The notes under the pieces were generated by a model that saw only the letters and a program-made list of their open reading frames with translations, was not told the origin of the DNA and searched no databases. A program made the translations under genes and the position numbers. Below, piece by piece: positions 24,222-37,189 of a stretch of 64,000 bases of DNA (position 1 is the first letter of the stretch; every line of letters begins with the position of its first letter). The stretch lies in assembly GCA_019321725.1 (NCBI GenBank), contig JAGSPU010001569.1:496001-560000 (forward strand), read 5' to 3'. The DNA is from Paulownia fortunei. Its lineage: Eukaryota; Streptophyta; Magnoliopsida; Lamiales; Paulowniaceae.

Positions 24222-27200
24222 CTATCGAGCAGTTGGGCGTGCAATGGAGTCATCGATGGACAAATAGTTCTCACTGGCACCCATATCCAATGAACCCAAG
24301 TTTAGGGAAGAGTGAACAGAATGCCTGGATATTTCATCTGAACTGCCTTCTCTCACTGCTTCTGCTCCTTTTTCAATTGTGATTGCATCTTGGATCTCCT
24401 TAATAACTTCAGAAATTGATGGTCTCATGCTCCCATGGGGTTGAACGCACATTAAAGCTTTCTCGGCTATTTTCCACATTGACTGGATGTCGTATTCATG
24501 CAATGCAGGGTCAATAATTCCCTGTATGTCCCCACTCTCAATGTGCAACTTTGCCTGCCAGAAATGTAGCAGAAGCAACCAAAAGTTATCTCACCGATAT
24601 TTGGTTAGAAAAAAGATGTTCTACAAGGTAAATTGTTTGCCCATGATGTAGGTTTTCTCAGGGAATACTTTATCGCTGAGGGATTTCAGGAGATTGAATT
24701 GTAATATGGATAAAAATTGCTATTTTTAGTGAAGAACATGTAAAACATACAATCTAGAGAAGACAAAAAGATATAAAAATGGAGTTGCCAATTTTTAGTT
24801 CTCTCAAACTGATTAGTCTAAATGCAACTTCATCTTATAGAGCTCTGGAAAAATGAAATAACCAAAAAAGAGGGCATTTCGTGTAAGTCACAGCCATTCT
24901 CTAACGACAATCTTACCCATTGGACTATATTTCGACAGTTAATGCCAAAGCTTTCATTAGAAATTGCTTCTTGACCAGATATTAGCTCCAGGAGAATGAC
25001 CCCAAAACTATACACATCACTTTTGTCTGTCAACTGCTGGGAGATGTAATACCTGCATAACATGAAAGGGGGAGAAATAAGTAGACTTAAAAAAAATAAA
25101 GAGAAACTAATATGAAATGCAAACTAGCATCTGTACATCCACCAATCATATACATTACTTACCGATATATATTATTTTAATGATTCAGATCTTGTATTTC
25201 ATATTTGAAAACACCACAAAGTCACGCTATTTGAGACTGATTTTGATGCTACTAGAATCTCCTCCCTTTAAAATCAGAATTTATATATCCTGATGAAGTA
25301 CCACCAAATAAAAGAAAGGCTATCCCTCAACCTGCTCTTTTCTAGGCCAATTCAGGACAATATAATTGATAGAATGGCTGACAGGTTTCGTAATTGAAAA
25401 CCTTTTCAGCTTCAGGTTGAATAGAGGGCCGGACATAGGTTGTCAATCCACATTGAAATTGGCACCACTATTTTAAAGTCATAAAGTAGCTTGTATGCTT
25501 ATAATGTTAAATACGCCCACAGATGTGGCTATTTGATTGAGTTGTGCTCGGTAAATTTAAGAACAACTCGATCAGAAGTGAAAAACAACTAAGGCGTCTT
25601 CTAAGTCCAAGATAGTCATAAGTTGTAAATCAACCAACCACGGAATGGGTAAAAATTAGGTTCCATTTCCAAATGTCATTTCTAAAGGTGACTGGGACCA
25701 AGTTTTTCTTTCTCGCACAAATTTTCAGTCTTAAACTTCCAAGATGCTTAGAAGCTGTGGTTGAGGAAGGAACAAACCCACATAAACAAGAGAAAGAAAC
25801 AAGAGACTAGTTAAGCATAAACTCACCATTAGTAACTCCGATAAAGAAGACCCTCTTTAGAAGTCTAGATAAGACAATATAGGCATTAGCAAGCCTACTT
25901 TTTCTTCAGCAAGTTTGAATACCAATTACCCTGGCATGCTTACATTTAATTCTTGTGAAAATACAAACCTAAGTATAAGATTTAAATCTCAGTTATGATG
26001 TAGTTGCAGCTAAGATCCCACTGAACCGACATATATTAAAAGCTTCACGAAAAAAAAAAAAAAGAACAGAAAAGGAAAGGCTTACTCAGGATCAAGATAA
26101 CCAACAGTCCCTCGAACTATGCTTGACACATGGGAAGCTCCATCAACTGCTAGTTTTGAAAGGCCAAAATCTGAAACCTTAGCTCTCATGTTCTTGTCAA
26201 GAAGAATATTGCTGGTTTTTAAATCCCTATGGATGATTGATGGAACACAACCAGTGTGAAGGTACTCAATTCCTGAAACAAACAAGAGGAGAAAAACATA
26301 TGATAATTTCTTCTTCTACTTCTTATTCTTGTTTGTGGTTTATGGTTGTTTTTTTCTTTTTTCTTTTTAATTTTTCGTACAAGTAAAATAGTTGATTCAA
26401 TATTGGAACAGACTGTATAGTCTCAAGATAAAGCTAATTCAGTCTGGCTAACCAACCTTTTGCAGCATCTTCAGCAATCTCAAGACGCTTGATCCAATTA
26501 ATACCTCTTCCATGTGTTAAGGGCCCTATCATAATATTTGTTTGGTTGAGCAAACTTTAACTTAATAGTCTATATTTGAAAATAAAATACATACCATAAA
26601 GATGTTCCTTAAGAGTCCCATTATGCATGAACTCATACACGAGAATACTTTTCCCATCTTCTTGGCAATATCCAAGAAACTGTACTAGATTTCTATGATG
26701 TATCCTTGAAAGAAGAGACACCTGGTTTAGTATCAAGATTCAGTATCAGGGCAAACTAAAATTCTTATAACTATTATAACAGTTCATTGATTTATGCAAA
26801 AACTAAATATTTGAACATACATAATGAAATTAACCAGCTCAAATTGCAGAAAACACATTTGATACTGTTTAAGGATGTTGCAATTGTATAATAAAATACA
26901 TTTTGCTACCTCGACATAAAAGTAAAGACATGGCCTCATGGTTCCATCTTCCATGTTTGAAATTAGCTTCTAAGTATGAGATTGTTATTTGCCTTGTTGA
27001 TTAATATAAATCATGCAAGTATCAAACAGTATCGGGAAATAAAAAGTTCGCAGACAAGTACAAAACAGAATATAATATTTCAAAATTTGACAAGAGTATG
27101 CAAACTACTGAGCCATGGAAACAACAATTTAACAGATCTCCTTTAATAAATTCAGTTTCATGGCCTACAAATTCAGGTCCATGGAAAAGTTTCGAATATT

Positions 27201-30200
27201 CAATATACTTGATTTTCTTTGTTAAGATCAAGGCTTACTCGCAGCTTCTGTTCTCCTTCCTTTTATTGACAACTCAAGTTATTGAACTAAATTATATTAA
27301 TGATAGAGGATTGTTGGACTTAGACAAAGAAGATAATGATTTAAATTAATTAGTGGCAAATTTGAGACTAGTAATACCAGTTTGTCTTTCTTTATACTGA
27401 CCAAATGTAGCTGGTTCAAAGGTCATAACCAGTCTGGTCAAATTTTTGGATTTTCAAAAGAAGTGGAACGAATCAAACCAGTTCTTGGAACAGATTAGAT
27501 AATTACAGGCAAACTTGATTAGATTTTATCATAATCAGAACTTTTTTTTTTTTTAAAAAAAAAGGTTATAAACTGAAACTCGGCAAGAAATCAAATAACA
27601 ACAAAGAGTTATTTCCTCAAACCAAACCACTCCAACAAAAGTTGTCACGTTAAAGAAGAGGAACTCAGGATAATAAGATAGTACCTCATTTGAAAATTCT
27701 CGCTTGCCCTGGAAGGAATCATTAGTCAAAATTTTGACTGCAATTTCTTTTCCGTCTTTCAGTCTCCCATAATATACAACACCAAAGCCTCCTGATCCAA
27801 TTTTCCTCTCAAAGTTATTTGTGGCATCCTCAATCTCAGATAATGTGAAGTAATGCGCAGCTTCAGCTGCAGTGTCGCCCAGGGAAGACGCAAGCTTTTG
27901 AGCAGGCAAACCATGTTGAAATTTTCCTATGCAAAAAATAAGATAAAATAGAAGTGTCAATCCAACTAAGTTTTCTCGTACATAATGCGGAATTGGTTAT
28001 AATTGTATGCATCTAACCTTGCTTAGGAGGATTCTTCTTTCCTTTGGGCATTAAAATGAAGGAGGTAATAGTAGCGATAAGCAGAACAGCGGCTCCTACT
28101 GATGATCCTATAATAATTTTTTTATGGTTCCCTCCATTGCCCTCCTTATGAAGACCTGTGTTTCCAGTGTAGCTGAAATACATATGATTAAATTGTTCCC
28201 AGTGGAGGTTGAGCAACATCTATAGTCGAGAAATTTTGTCAAGAGGAAGGTAGAAATGCATTTGAGAAGTACTTGATAAGCTAAGGCACACATGACACAA
28301 GACGCCTATTGATGGCCAATGGCTTCCAACCAAGAAACAAAATGCTAAACCAGTTCAAAAGAACTTGATGTAAACACATAATTAAATTGAAATGGTACCA
28401 ACTTTCGTTGGAAATTATAAAAAATCAGGTCTTCTTTGTTTTGTAATATATTCACCTATCTTGAAATATTAAATCATATATGATATTTTATGCCTCAATA
28501 AATCATCACATATAGATGCCAAACTGAAAAAAAGAAAAACAAAGTTTATATTGGTCAGCCTGATCCTATGTGAGTGCAGATCTCTGTTTCCTTTGTCAGT
28601 CTGACCATGCAAATATAGAATGTAACAATTTCAGCATATGACCTGGTAAGACCCCAAAACAGATTAGTTTTATGGCAAATTCATTTTTTCTCCAATAAAG
28701 CACCTTAAGAAAGTTATGAGAAGTGTGCAAACCAGTATGTTGTGTTAAAAATAACTTGCCTGCATACTAGGTTACACAACAAAGACAGCTCTTACGTTTT
28801 TTGAGTATTATAACCAACAGAACCAATAACTACAGCAATTTTGAGTGCAGCACTTGTTATCACTCAATCCAAGTGTAGGCAGGATCCATCTGAATGGAAT
28901 GGCCTAAACAAGGGTGCAAAAGCAACCACTGCCAAGAAACCCCTCGGCCATGAGACACTGAACCACCAGCCACATATAGGTGCGTTAATATGTTACCCTT
29001 TAGGGCAATTTTTATTCTTCATTTCCTGGGTTAATATTTAGTAGATCTAAATATCTGGGTATAATGATTAGCATACTCTACAACAAAGAAAAGAACATAC
29101 TAAAACAGATAAATTTAAAAATTTACTTATACACACACATGCACACAAATGTTCAAGCAAATACAGCATAAGATTAAAGCAACTAATAGCTCCTCAAGTT
29201 CTCAATAAATAAACTGTCATCTTAAGCCTCAACGTAATATTAGAATATACTCACTTCAAAACCAGATCTTTATTAAGAAGACCAGATGGCACTTTTCCTG
29301 ATAACAAATTGTTTTGAACATACCTGCATAATTAGTCGTTAAAAGAAGTTATAAATATTTTAATCCAAACTACAGGTGTGAATACAAACATAACACATTA
29401 GACAAGACAACAATTTAACTAATATCCATTTTGCATCAAGAATGGATGTCTAGGGGTAGCCTAGCAGCTTACGCAATAAAAAAATCAGTATTTTTTCGAA
29501 ATGCTTAGTAGCCAAACAAAAAAAAAAGAATAATACTAAAAACATCTTAATTCTCTAGAAGAGTTTTCAAAAGACAATTAAAGTTGCAACATAACCTTGT
29601 GCAAAGTTTTCTAAAGAGCTAATATTTAATCATATTTTAGCTCTTCAAACTTACAATTCTCTCAAATTTGGCAGATCGGCCAAGGAAGAAGGCAGGTCAC
29701 CAGTCAACTTATTATTCTCAAGATGTCTGCCACAGGGAACAAGTCATTAGTTGCACTAACAAAATACAGTAATAAACTAAACAGAAATATTGAATTACAC
29801 CTCACATTTTTTTCAAGTTAGGGCATCCAGAAAAATCGGGAATTGAACCACTCAGTGAGTTATTATCGAGCCATCTGCAATGAATAGACATATGCACAAT
29901 GAAAATTATAAGCCATAGCATCTGATTGTCGACCAGGGAAAAGACACCTGGAATCAATTAACAAAGGGTGGAGTCTGCAACTTACAACTCAACTAGGCCA
30001 CCCAACTTTGTCAACTCTACTGGAATTATTCCAGTCAAGTTCTTCCAGACAGTTTACTGCACAATCACTAACATGGTCATAAAAGTCCAGATATAGATCA
30101 TATTTTCAGGTGTAAGTTAAAAATTATAACAGTCAAATAGAAACTTATACATGTTTATATAACATATAATCACTCTCGAGTTTTAAACTGAAACAGCAGT

Positions 30201-33200
30201 ATGGAACCTTATGATATTATTTATTACAACTTTAAAAAGAAAGAAGCAGAATTGTACATTGATGTTATTCTTGGTTGGGGATCTGAACTACACTGGACCC
30301 ATGACCATGGAGCTGGGAGGCATGGGTCGCCGCCTTCATGTGCCCACTCAGCTGATGAATAAGCTGCGGTTACAGCAGCAAGAAGTGGTCCTGCAACTCA
30401 AGTAAGCTATTAGAGATTATTCAAGCTTGGAGGAAAACATAGAATGCAAGTAAAACAGTTTTATTCCATCCCCATTTAAAGGGGAACTCCCCAACCTACT
30501 AAGCAAAAAAGAATAAAAACTCCTTGCATGCTGTAAGGTTAACTGAGGGAAAGGAAGGGAAGACAACTATTACATATGAAAGGTGCTGAGAGTAACAACT
30601 GCAGAACACAAGAATCATTGCACAAGTTCTAGACCAATCCCTTTCCCTTCCGTCTTAGCAATTCCTAATCCCTATCCACTCCCTCCAGTAGACTCAACTC
30701 TCCAACCAAACACAGAGTTACATAGGAAGAAGAGAAGAAAATGATACATAATATTGATGCTTTAATTGCAGGAAGCATTATAATTTATATTAACGAATCT
30801 GTAACGGTAGAAATGCATACTTCACATGTTTAAGAAATTTACTCATACACACCATCTGCAGAACCATCACTCTTTTTCAGATACTTATTTATCTCCATTG
30901 CATTCAGGAGAGGGCCCATTGTGGAATCAGAAGTCTTCCCAAATCTGAAAGATAAAACAAATGGTAGAGAGAGATTGTAATATCCTGGCTCATATAGCCG
31001 ATATTTTCCTTGGGCATTCTCTTGGATATTTACAACAGCCTTGCTAATATCAGGGTCACCAGGGAGTAGTAGCCTGAATTTTCTAGTATCACTTGGACCC
31101 AAATCTTCAATTTCGGCGAAATATGTAAATGCCCAACCAAAACCAGGAAAACCATCAAGGTTCAAGCGGTATGTCAATGATCCATTTCTGCCAACTACAG
31201 CTGTCTGCATCACCTTCTGAGGCGGCCTTTCATCCCTGCTGACATCAATTGGCATTCGAGTTGATATTTTTTCAGTTCCAGGAGCAACATCAACAAGGTA
31301 GTTGGCTTTTTTCACAGAGTCAGACTGCCATATTCTATCAAATGGGTCATCTGGATACCTGCAATTGAAGACTTCTGTTCCAATCAAGCACAAAAATACA
31401 ACAAGTAACAGATACCTACCATCTGAAAATGCTATAAAAACAACTTAAACTAATCTCATTTCTGAAATTTCAGGCACACCTGACTGGTTCATCACTCTCT
31501 GCACCAAAGTTTATTCTTGCTGACACACTAAGGAAGTACTGGTTCTCGTATTGGTTGAAATAGATGGAACCATTAAATTGTCGGAGCTCAAGGGTGGATA
31601 TAAAGGGCTGTCCAGTTGTAGCATTGGACAAACAAACGCTGATGGTAGGATCGGTAGCCAGAAATATTAACTCCTGAACCTCTATCATATTAGCATCCGA
31701 AATTACTATTGTAGCCCAATGGGTAGGCCCGAATGAAATGTCAAACTTGGGATATACATTATTGTTATCAAAGTCACCGTACAAGAAGGTCGCTCTTACA
31801 AGATACCTGGTCCTACTAACGGCATTGAGTGTGTAGCAATACTTATTGTTATCTGCTGGGAAGTATCTCAGTGTCTTGTACTGTTTTCTGGTCTCATTGG
31901 CTACAGATATGTTGGCTATTTCTCCACTTAACATGTAGCTATCGGGACTCCATTTGAGGCCTAGCTCATCTGTAAAATTATCTGTACCACCACAGTCCAG
32001 ACTTACAAAACCTGCACCATATGGTCGGATATCAGAATAAGTATATATTATCATTTAACAACCCCAAGAAAATCCTAGACTAGTATACATCAAATGAATG
32101 CAGCAATCCTTTTGCAAAGTTGTTGCTACACGTCGGACATCATATCAAGTAGCTCCAAGTTATGTCAAGCATGAGGAGATGAGAAAAAAGATTGACAGAT
32201 TTAGATTATGCGTTCTATAGAATTTAACACATGCTATAGCAGGAAAAGGTTGAAACTGCTGTACTTGACCAACAGCACCACCCAAAAAGGAAAAAAAAAA
32301 AAATACTGCGTTTTAAACCAAAAATGGGACCAAATCCTACTAACTAAACCAACCAATGAACTAAAAATGTCTATTATTGGTCTTAGATTGTTTTGCAGTT
32401 TTTGCCGCAATAAACCAAAATGAAAAAGGGAAAACAATTTTGCAAGTAAAATTGGGTCTCGTAATGGTATTTTAGTATAATTTTTTCGCAATAATAAGAA
32501 GACTGGCTTGGTATATAATTACGGAAAAAAAAGGCATGGAAGGAGCCATGCAGAACTTTCACTAAGCTCAGCTTAGAAAGATTGTCAATTATTAATAAAA
32601 ATTATTGAATGGTCTAATCAAATTACCTGTAGAAGCAGGGAAACAGATGGTCCGCAAATAAAAAATGCTATGTCCTAACTTGCATGCCAGATTCTATGGA
32701 AAAGGAAGAGGTTTGATGATAGCATGAAGAAATACAGAATTTTTTGTCAAAAGTGTGGTGGAGGCTATGAGATGCAGCACTTTTAAATTGTTTTATTAGT
32801 AAATTGGTTTGGTTTGAAAACAGAGTATCATACGATGCCATAACATTTAGGTTTAGAAGCATTTCATGGCAGCTTGAGATGCAGGGTTACATCGGATCAT
32901 ACAGTTTGTTAACAGAAGAGACTTGAATTAGAGGCCTATTAAACCGGCCTTGGTCCTTACCAACAACCTTTAACCCTCTGACTGCCTAATATGAACTGGA
33001 GAAAGAGATTATACCAAGTCCAAGATCTACCACAGTGGAGAAGTCAGATCATTTTTATCTATATATATAATGATACAAGTTGTTCGCAATCACATCTTTA
33101 AAACCTGGAACCGCGAATTAGAAATGACATTTCATGCTTGAATCCAGAGCAACAGATTGCAAAAACATGATTTTATATCGCAAATTGTGCATAACCACAG

Positions 33201-33674
33201 TTCATGCACTTCACATATAAAATACACAACATTTTTGTCATATGCACTTCATATAAACCTATGCTATACTGCTTTCAGGTCATTGGAAAATTCCCGTATT
33301 TCTTCTTGTCTTTTCTAAATCCCTTCCGTATCCAAGAAATTAAAAGTTTGTCCAACAACCTTAATAAGTGAATCTTAGGCTGCTAATCCCACCAACAACG
33401 ACAACAAATAAACTAGTAAAAAAGAACCAAGAACCCAATCCATCACACACAGAGAAGTGCTTCAAATACATTAAAAATAGACCAAGTAAACAAATGGCAA
33501 GAAAAAGCAAAACCCAACAAGCAAATTACTCAAATATGTAAAACACAATAGATGCAAACAAATCCACATGTATACACAGAAAAGAGAGAAACCTAGCATC
33601 TGGGCTGTGGAGGCATCCATGAGAAGAAGAGCATATAAAGAAAGAAAGATAAAGAGAACTCGAACAGTCCCCAT
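24222..33674 (-). CDS. Malectin-like/LRR receptor kinase, At1g67720-like (15 exons)
   Basis: Plasma-membrane LRR-I receptor-like Ser/Thr kinase. Exons: 33593-33674, 31480-32011, 30853-31358, 30258-30390, 29986-30056, 29806-29874, 29655-29726, 29255-29323, 28018-28172, 27685-27926, 26595-26721, 26457-26525, 26086-26272, 24917-25052, 24222-24554. Phases agree throughout and sum to 928 codons, versus 929 residues in Arabidopsis. Order: signal peptide; malectin-like ectodomain ([12 protein letters not shown]...[18 protein letters not shown]); [15 protein letters not shown] motif; four LRR units encoded mostly by 66-72-bp exons; transmembrane helix ([15 protein letters not shown]); kinase with [11 protein letters not shown], Lys in [24 protein letters not shown] and GTVGYLDPE. 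The HRD and DFG motifs are intact, so an active RD kinase is expected. Exon 5 is one A short near 30036, breaking the frame within an LRR. It ends in IARPTAR, as orthologues do. The ligand is not known from sequence. Confidence 0.92.
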
Positions 33675-34128
33675 TTCTTCTCTTTCTTCCAAGATGATGA
33701 AAAGGGTACTACGAAGATGAAGCCACAAAAACGATGAAAAAAAGGGGACAGATAGAAAGTGACTGCATCACAGCAGTATGCAGGGGAAAAGAATGAAATG
33801 AATTTTGCTCTACTGAGATGTGAAATAAGTGGAGTGATTTCAAAAGAGACTAGGAGCAAACGTGGATGAACGTATCTGGAAGCAAGATTTTATTTTTTTT
33901 TTTCTCAGTATTTACTTATTCTACTGCATAAATTATACTAAAATCTTGGTGAGAGAGAATGTTCTGAACAAGCAAATGTGAACTGTTGAGAGATTAGCTT
34001 TTTTGCTGGAGTTAAAGTGTGGAAAGGACTCTGGCACTGCAGGTCACTCACCGGCCACCCCTCTACTTTTTCATTTCTTGATATATTTGTGACAGTTACA
34101 TTATTATATAAATTGCTGTTCATTTAAA

Positions 34129-34500
34129 GTTTTTTTTTTTTTTTTTTTAATCCCAAATTCCTAGCTTTCGCCAGATTAATTCTGAACCTCCTAAACACTT
34201 GTCCCTAGCATCTAGGATGGATAAATTGTACAAAGAGCCCAACCCACAGTGATCGCTCGAAACACCTCAGTCGCAGGGTCCCACTGACAGCCCATTGATT
34301 GCTTCCCTAGCATCTAGGATGGATAAATTGCACAAAGAGCCCAACCCACAGTGATCGCTCGAAACACCTCAGTCGCAGGGTCCCACTGACAGCCCAGTGA
34401 TTGCTTCATACTGAAATGCATCCGCAGGTTCCCACCAGAATTCGAACCCCCACCCAACCGCTGGAAGCAAGTCAAAGTCAATTGTTCCGCCAGTTTTCTT
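34129..34500 (-). mobile_element. SINE-like retroelement with internal 102-bp duplication
   Basis: On the minus strand the element starts near 34500. It has a tRNA-like head with an A-box-like TTGCTTCCAGCGG and a good B-box GGTTCGAATTC (complement at about 34438-34452), and it ends in a 20-base A run (T run on +, 34129-34150). The body contains a 102-bp segment beginning CCCTAGCATCTAGGATGG, present twice head to tail (34203-34304 and 34305-34406) with only a few mismatches. Head-plus-poly(A) organisation fits a tRNA-derived SINE. Candidate target duplications (CATTTAAAG and CTTTTAAGG) are imperfect, so boundaries are approximate. Confidence 0.55.
34203..34406. repeat. 102-bp near-identical tandem duplication
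   Basis: Two head-to-tail copies, each running from CCCTAGCATCTAGGATGG through GACAGCCCA(T/G)TGATTGCTTC. They differ at only a few positions, for example TTGTACAAAG versus TTGCACAAAG. Confidence 0.95.
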
Positions 34501-36481
34501 TTAAGGAATTGTTGCTTGAGGCTTATTAACTCAATGGGGATGATAGATTACTGGTAATATCTTGATGAATGAAATATGCAATGGTATATTGGTGCATGAT
34601 ACGTGGAAATCCATTTTACAAAAGCATCAAAATCTTATACGTAGTAATAAAGCATAGAAAGAATATTAATTATTATTTTTTTTAATTTCACTTTTTTGAT
34701 AAATAGGATATCTTGTTGACATTGCTTGACAAATTAGTCTCCATATTTCGTTAAACAATTGTTTAAATATTCTATGGAGTAATGAATATGACATATGAAT
34801 TGGTGCTAAATTTTTTAGTCAAATTATTAGTCCTTTAATTTTTGACTTTGGAGGAAGAACAAATATATATACATATATATGTAGCAATTGCAATTTGCAA
34901 GGTTGTTGAAATGATCAATAATGTATGAGTCATAAGAGTCAAAATAGATCGCCATGTGGCAATAGGTTACTGGTTTACGCCTGACAATGAAAGTAGAAGG
35001 TAGAACAGGACAAGATTCGCCCACATCGGACCATTTCTGGGTCCCACGAACTGGAAATCATTCTCGGATGGGAAGTTGGTCATTCACGCCCGTCAAATTA
35101 TTTATAAAAAAAAGGGAGAAATATTGAAATATGGTGATATAGGAAATAAAATACTACTAAAAATAATCTTTTTTTCTTTAGGCATAACACTAAATTTTGT
35201 TTGGTTTAAGGAAATTAGCACTTAGATACACGATTAGTTTAAAAGAAAGTTCAATGTGTCAATTTTGAATAATATAACATAAGAAAATAAGCAAAAAATC
35301 AGCACAATCTATAAATTAAAGTTTGAGTTGAATGAATTGGATTTAAAAAATATTTACGGGGATAATATTTTAAAATTAATTGTAGTATATTTGCAAGTGA
35401 TTTTTTATTTTTTTATTTTTTTACATAGATCACCCCAAAAAATAAACACAATAAAAGAAATTTTTGAAAAACAAATTACCGTGAATGTAAAATATGATGT
35501 ATTTATTTTAATATTCTTAAATCTTCAACTAAAAAGGTAATCTTGTGGAATATATTTCATAAGATAAAAAAAAAAAAAAAAAAGGACAAGTCATATATTT
35601 AAATTACTACAACTAGAAAACCAATAAACTCTACATAAATATTTGTACAATAAACAATCTGAAAAACAAAATCATACAACTTCAATCATCAACATTAACT
35701 GAAAAACTTAAACTTTAAAAGTGACCAACAAAAAGGCGAAATGCAACAATAAAATAAATCTTTAATTCCAATAGGGAAAAACAAAAAATAAAACAAAACA
35801 AAACAACCGTGAGCAAGAGCTGGGTGACTGGCACGCGCTTCCCAAGTTTATGTGGCCTGCCATAAGCAATCTGTTACTTCTACAAACCCTTGTGAATTGC
35901 ATATTTAACTTTTCCCCCTGCTATTTCCTGGTAATTGCAATTAGGCCTCTACAGTATTTCAATCATTGAATCTAAGTTAGTTGCAATCATCCTAATTCTC
36001 ATCTATCCCTGGATGTGATTAACCGATTTGTATGGCTTTGTTTGGTAGTATTGTCATATATAGTTATGCTGTTCTTTAGTTTCCTATCACATTCAATCCC
36101 AACTTGGAAACATGTTGAGAAGTCAATAATATATCTGAATTATTTGATAAATATCTTAGCACATATGTTATATTTTCTTTTAAAAAAAATTGCAGATAAA
36201 TTTATTTTTTTATAGTATTATGGATACCAATTCGTACACGTATCATATTTCTAAGTTTAATTTAAATAATTTCTTCAAATTTTAAAAGTTTCAATTAAAA
36301 AATTTATATATGCTGCATGTTTTAATAGCAATATTAAATTTTCACAAAGTCAACATTGAAAAAAAAACAAGGAAAATGGTTTTGAAATTTACAAACCTTC
36401 TTCACACAAGAAAGAGTGACATTTTTCTTTCCCTTTTCAATGAAAACAGCATAAGAAGTCCGAAACCACTTACTTTAACCG

Positions 36482-36580
36482 TTTGATTTTGATACAAATG
36501 TATTGAGTATAAATTTGATTTTGATACAAATATATTGAGTATTGAGTCTAAGTTTGATTTTGATACAAATATATTGAGTC
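36482..36580. repeat. Three copies of a 30-39 bp repeat
   Basis: TTTGATTTTGATACAAAT followed by (G/A)TATTGAGT occurs at about 36482, 36514 and 36553 in direct orientation, ending ten bases before the MITE-like element. Confidence 0.9.
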
Positions 36581-36589
36581 AGGCTAGTT

Positions 36590-37049
36590 AGGGTGCTCGT
36601 AATTCGATTAATCGATCAAATTTGAAATCGAAATTTTGGGTTTGATTTTTATTTTTTATTTTTTAAAATTTTAATTCTTGATTTGGTCCAAACTGGACCA
36701 AAAATTGAATTACTATTTTTTATACTATATATTTATACTTATTATTTATTTATATACTATTTTTTATGTTAAAAATATACTTTTGTACTTGTTATTTATT
36801 TTATACTATTTTATTTATATTTTTCTCATTCAAACTATAAATAAAAAATAAAAAATATATTTATAATTCTATTATTTATTTTTTATCTATTTTTTATTTT
36901 TATTTTTATAAAAATTCGATTAACCAAAAATAAAAAAAAATAATTATAACTAAATTGAACTAATTAATTCGATTCGATTTTCAATTAAAAATTTTGACCA
37001 ATTGAAATTTTGATTCGCCTCAATTTGATTCGACCGAACTAGCACCCCT
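36590..37049. mobile_element. MITE-like element with hAT-type terminal inverted repeats
   Basis: The left end AGGGTGCTCGTAATTCGATT mirrors the right end, whose complement reads AGGGGTGCTAGTTCGGTCGA. The inside is very AT-rich with long inverted-repeat character (GATTCGATT/AATCGAATC-type blocks) and no coding capacity. The 460-bp size and AGGGGTG-type ends resemble non-autonomous hAT elements common in eudicots. A clean 8-bp target duplication was not found. Confidence 0.55.
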
Positions 37050-37145
37050 AAGTCAATATAGGATGAAACAAGTTAAATTTATGTTGCATTCAATACTTAT
37101 ATATTATGTTTATGCCAAATATTTTTTTGTCAAATAAAAATACTT

Positions 37146-37148
37146 AAT

Positions 37149-37188
<40 letters not shown>
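37146..37188. repeat. (TA)n microsatellite
   Basis: About 43 bases of nearly uninterrupted TA/AT repeat. Confidence 0.95.

Positions 37189-37189
<1 letters not shown>

Noticed and set aside
30211..30405. 64-codon + strand frame in the receptor kinase gene
   Set aside because: Antisense of the exon that encodes the GGDPC...PWSW motif.
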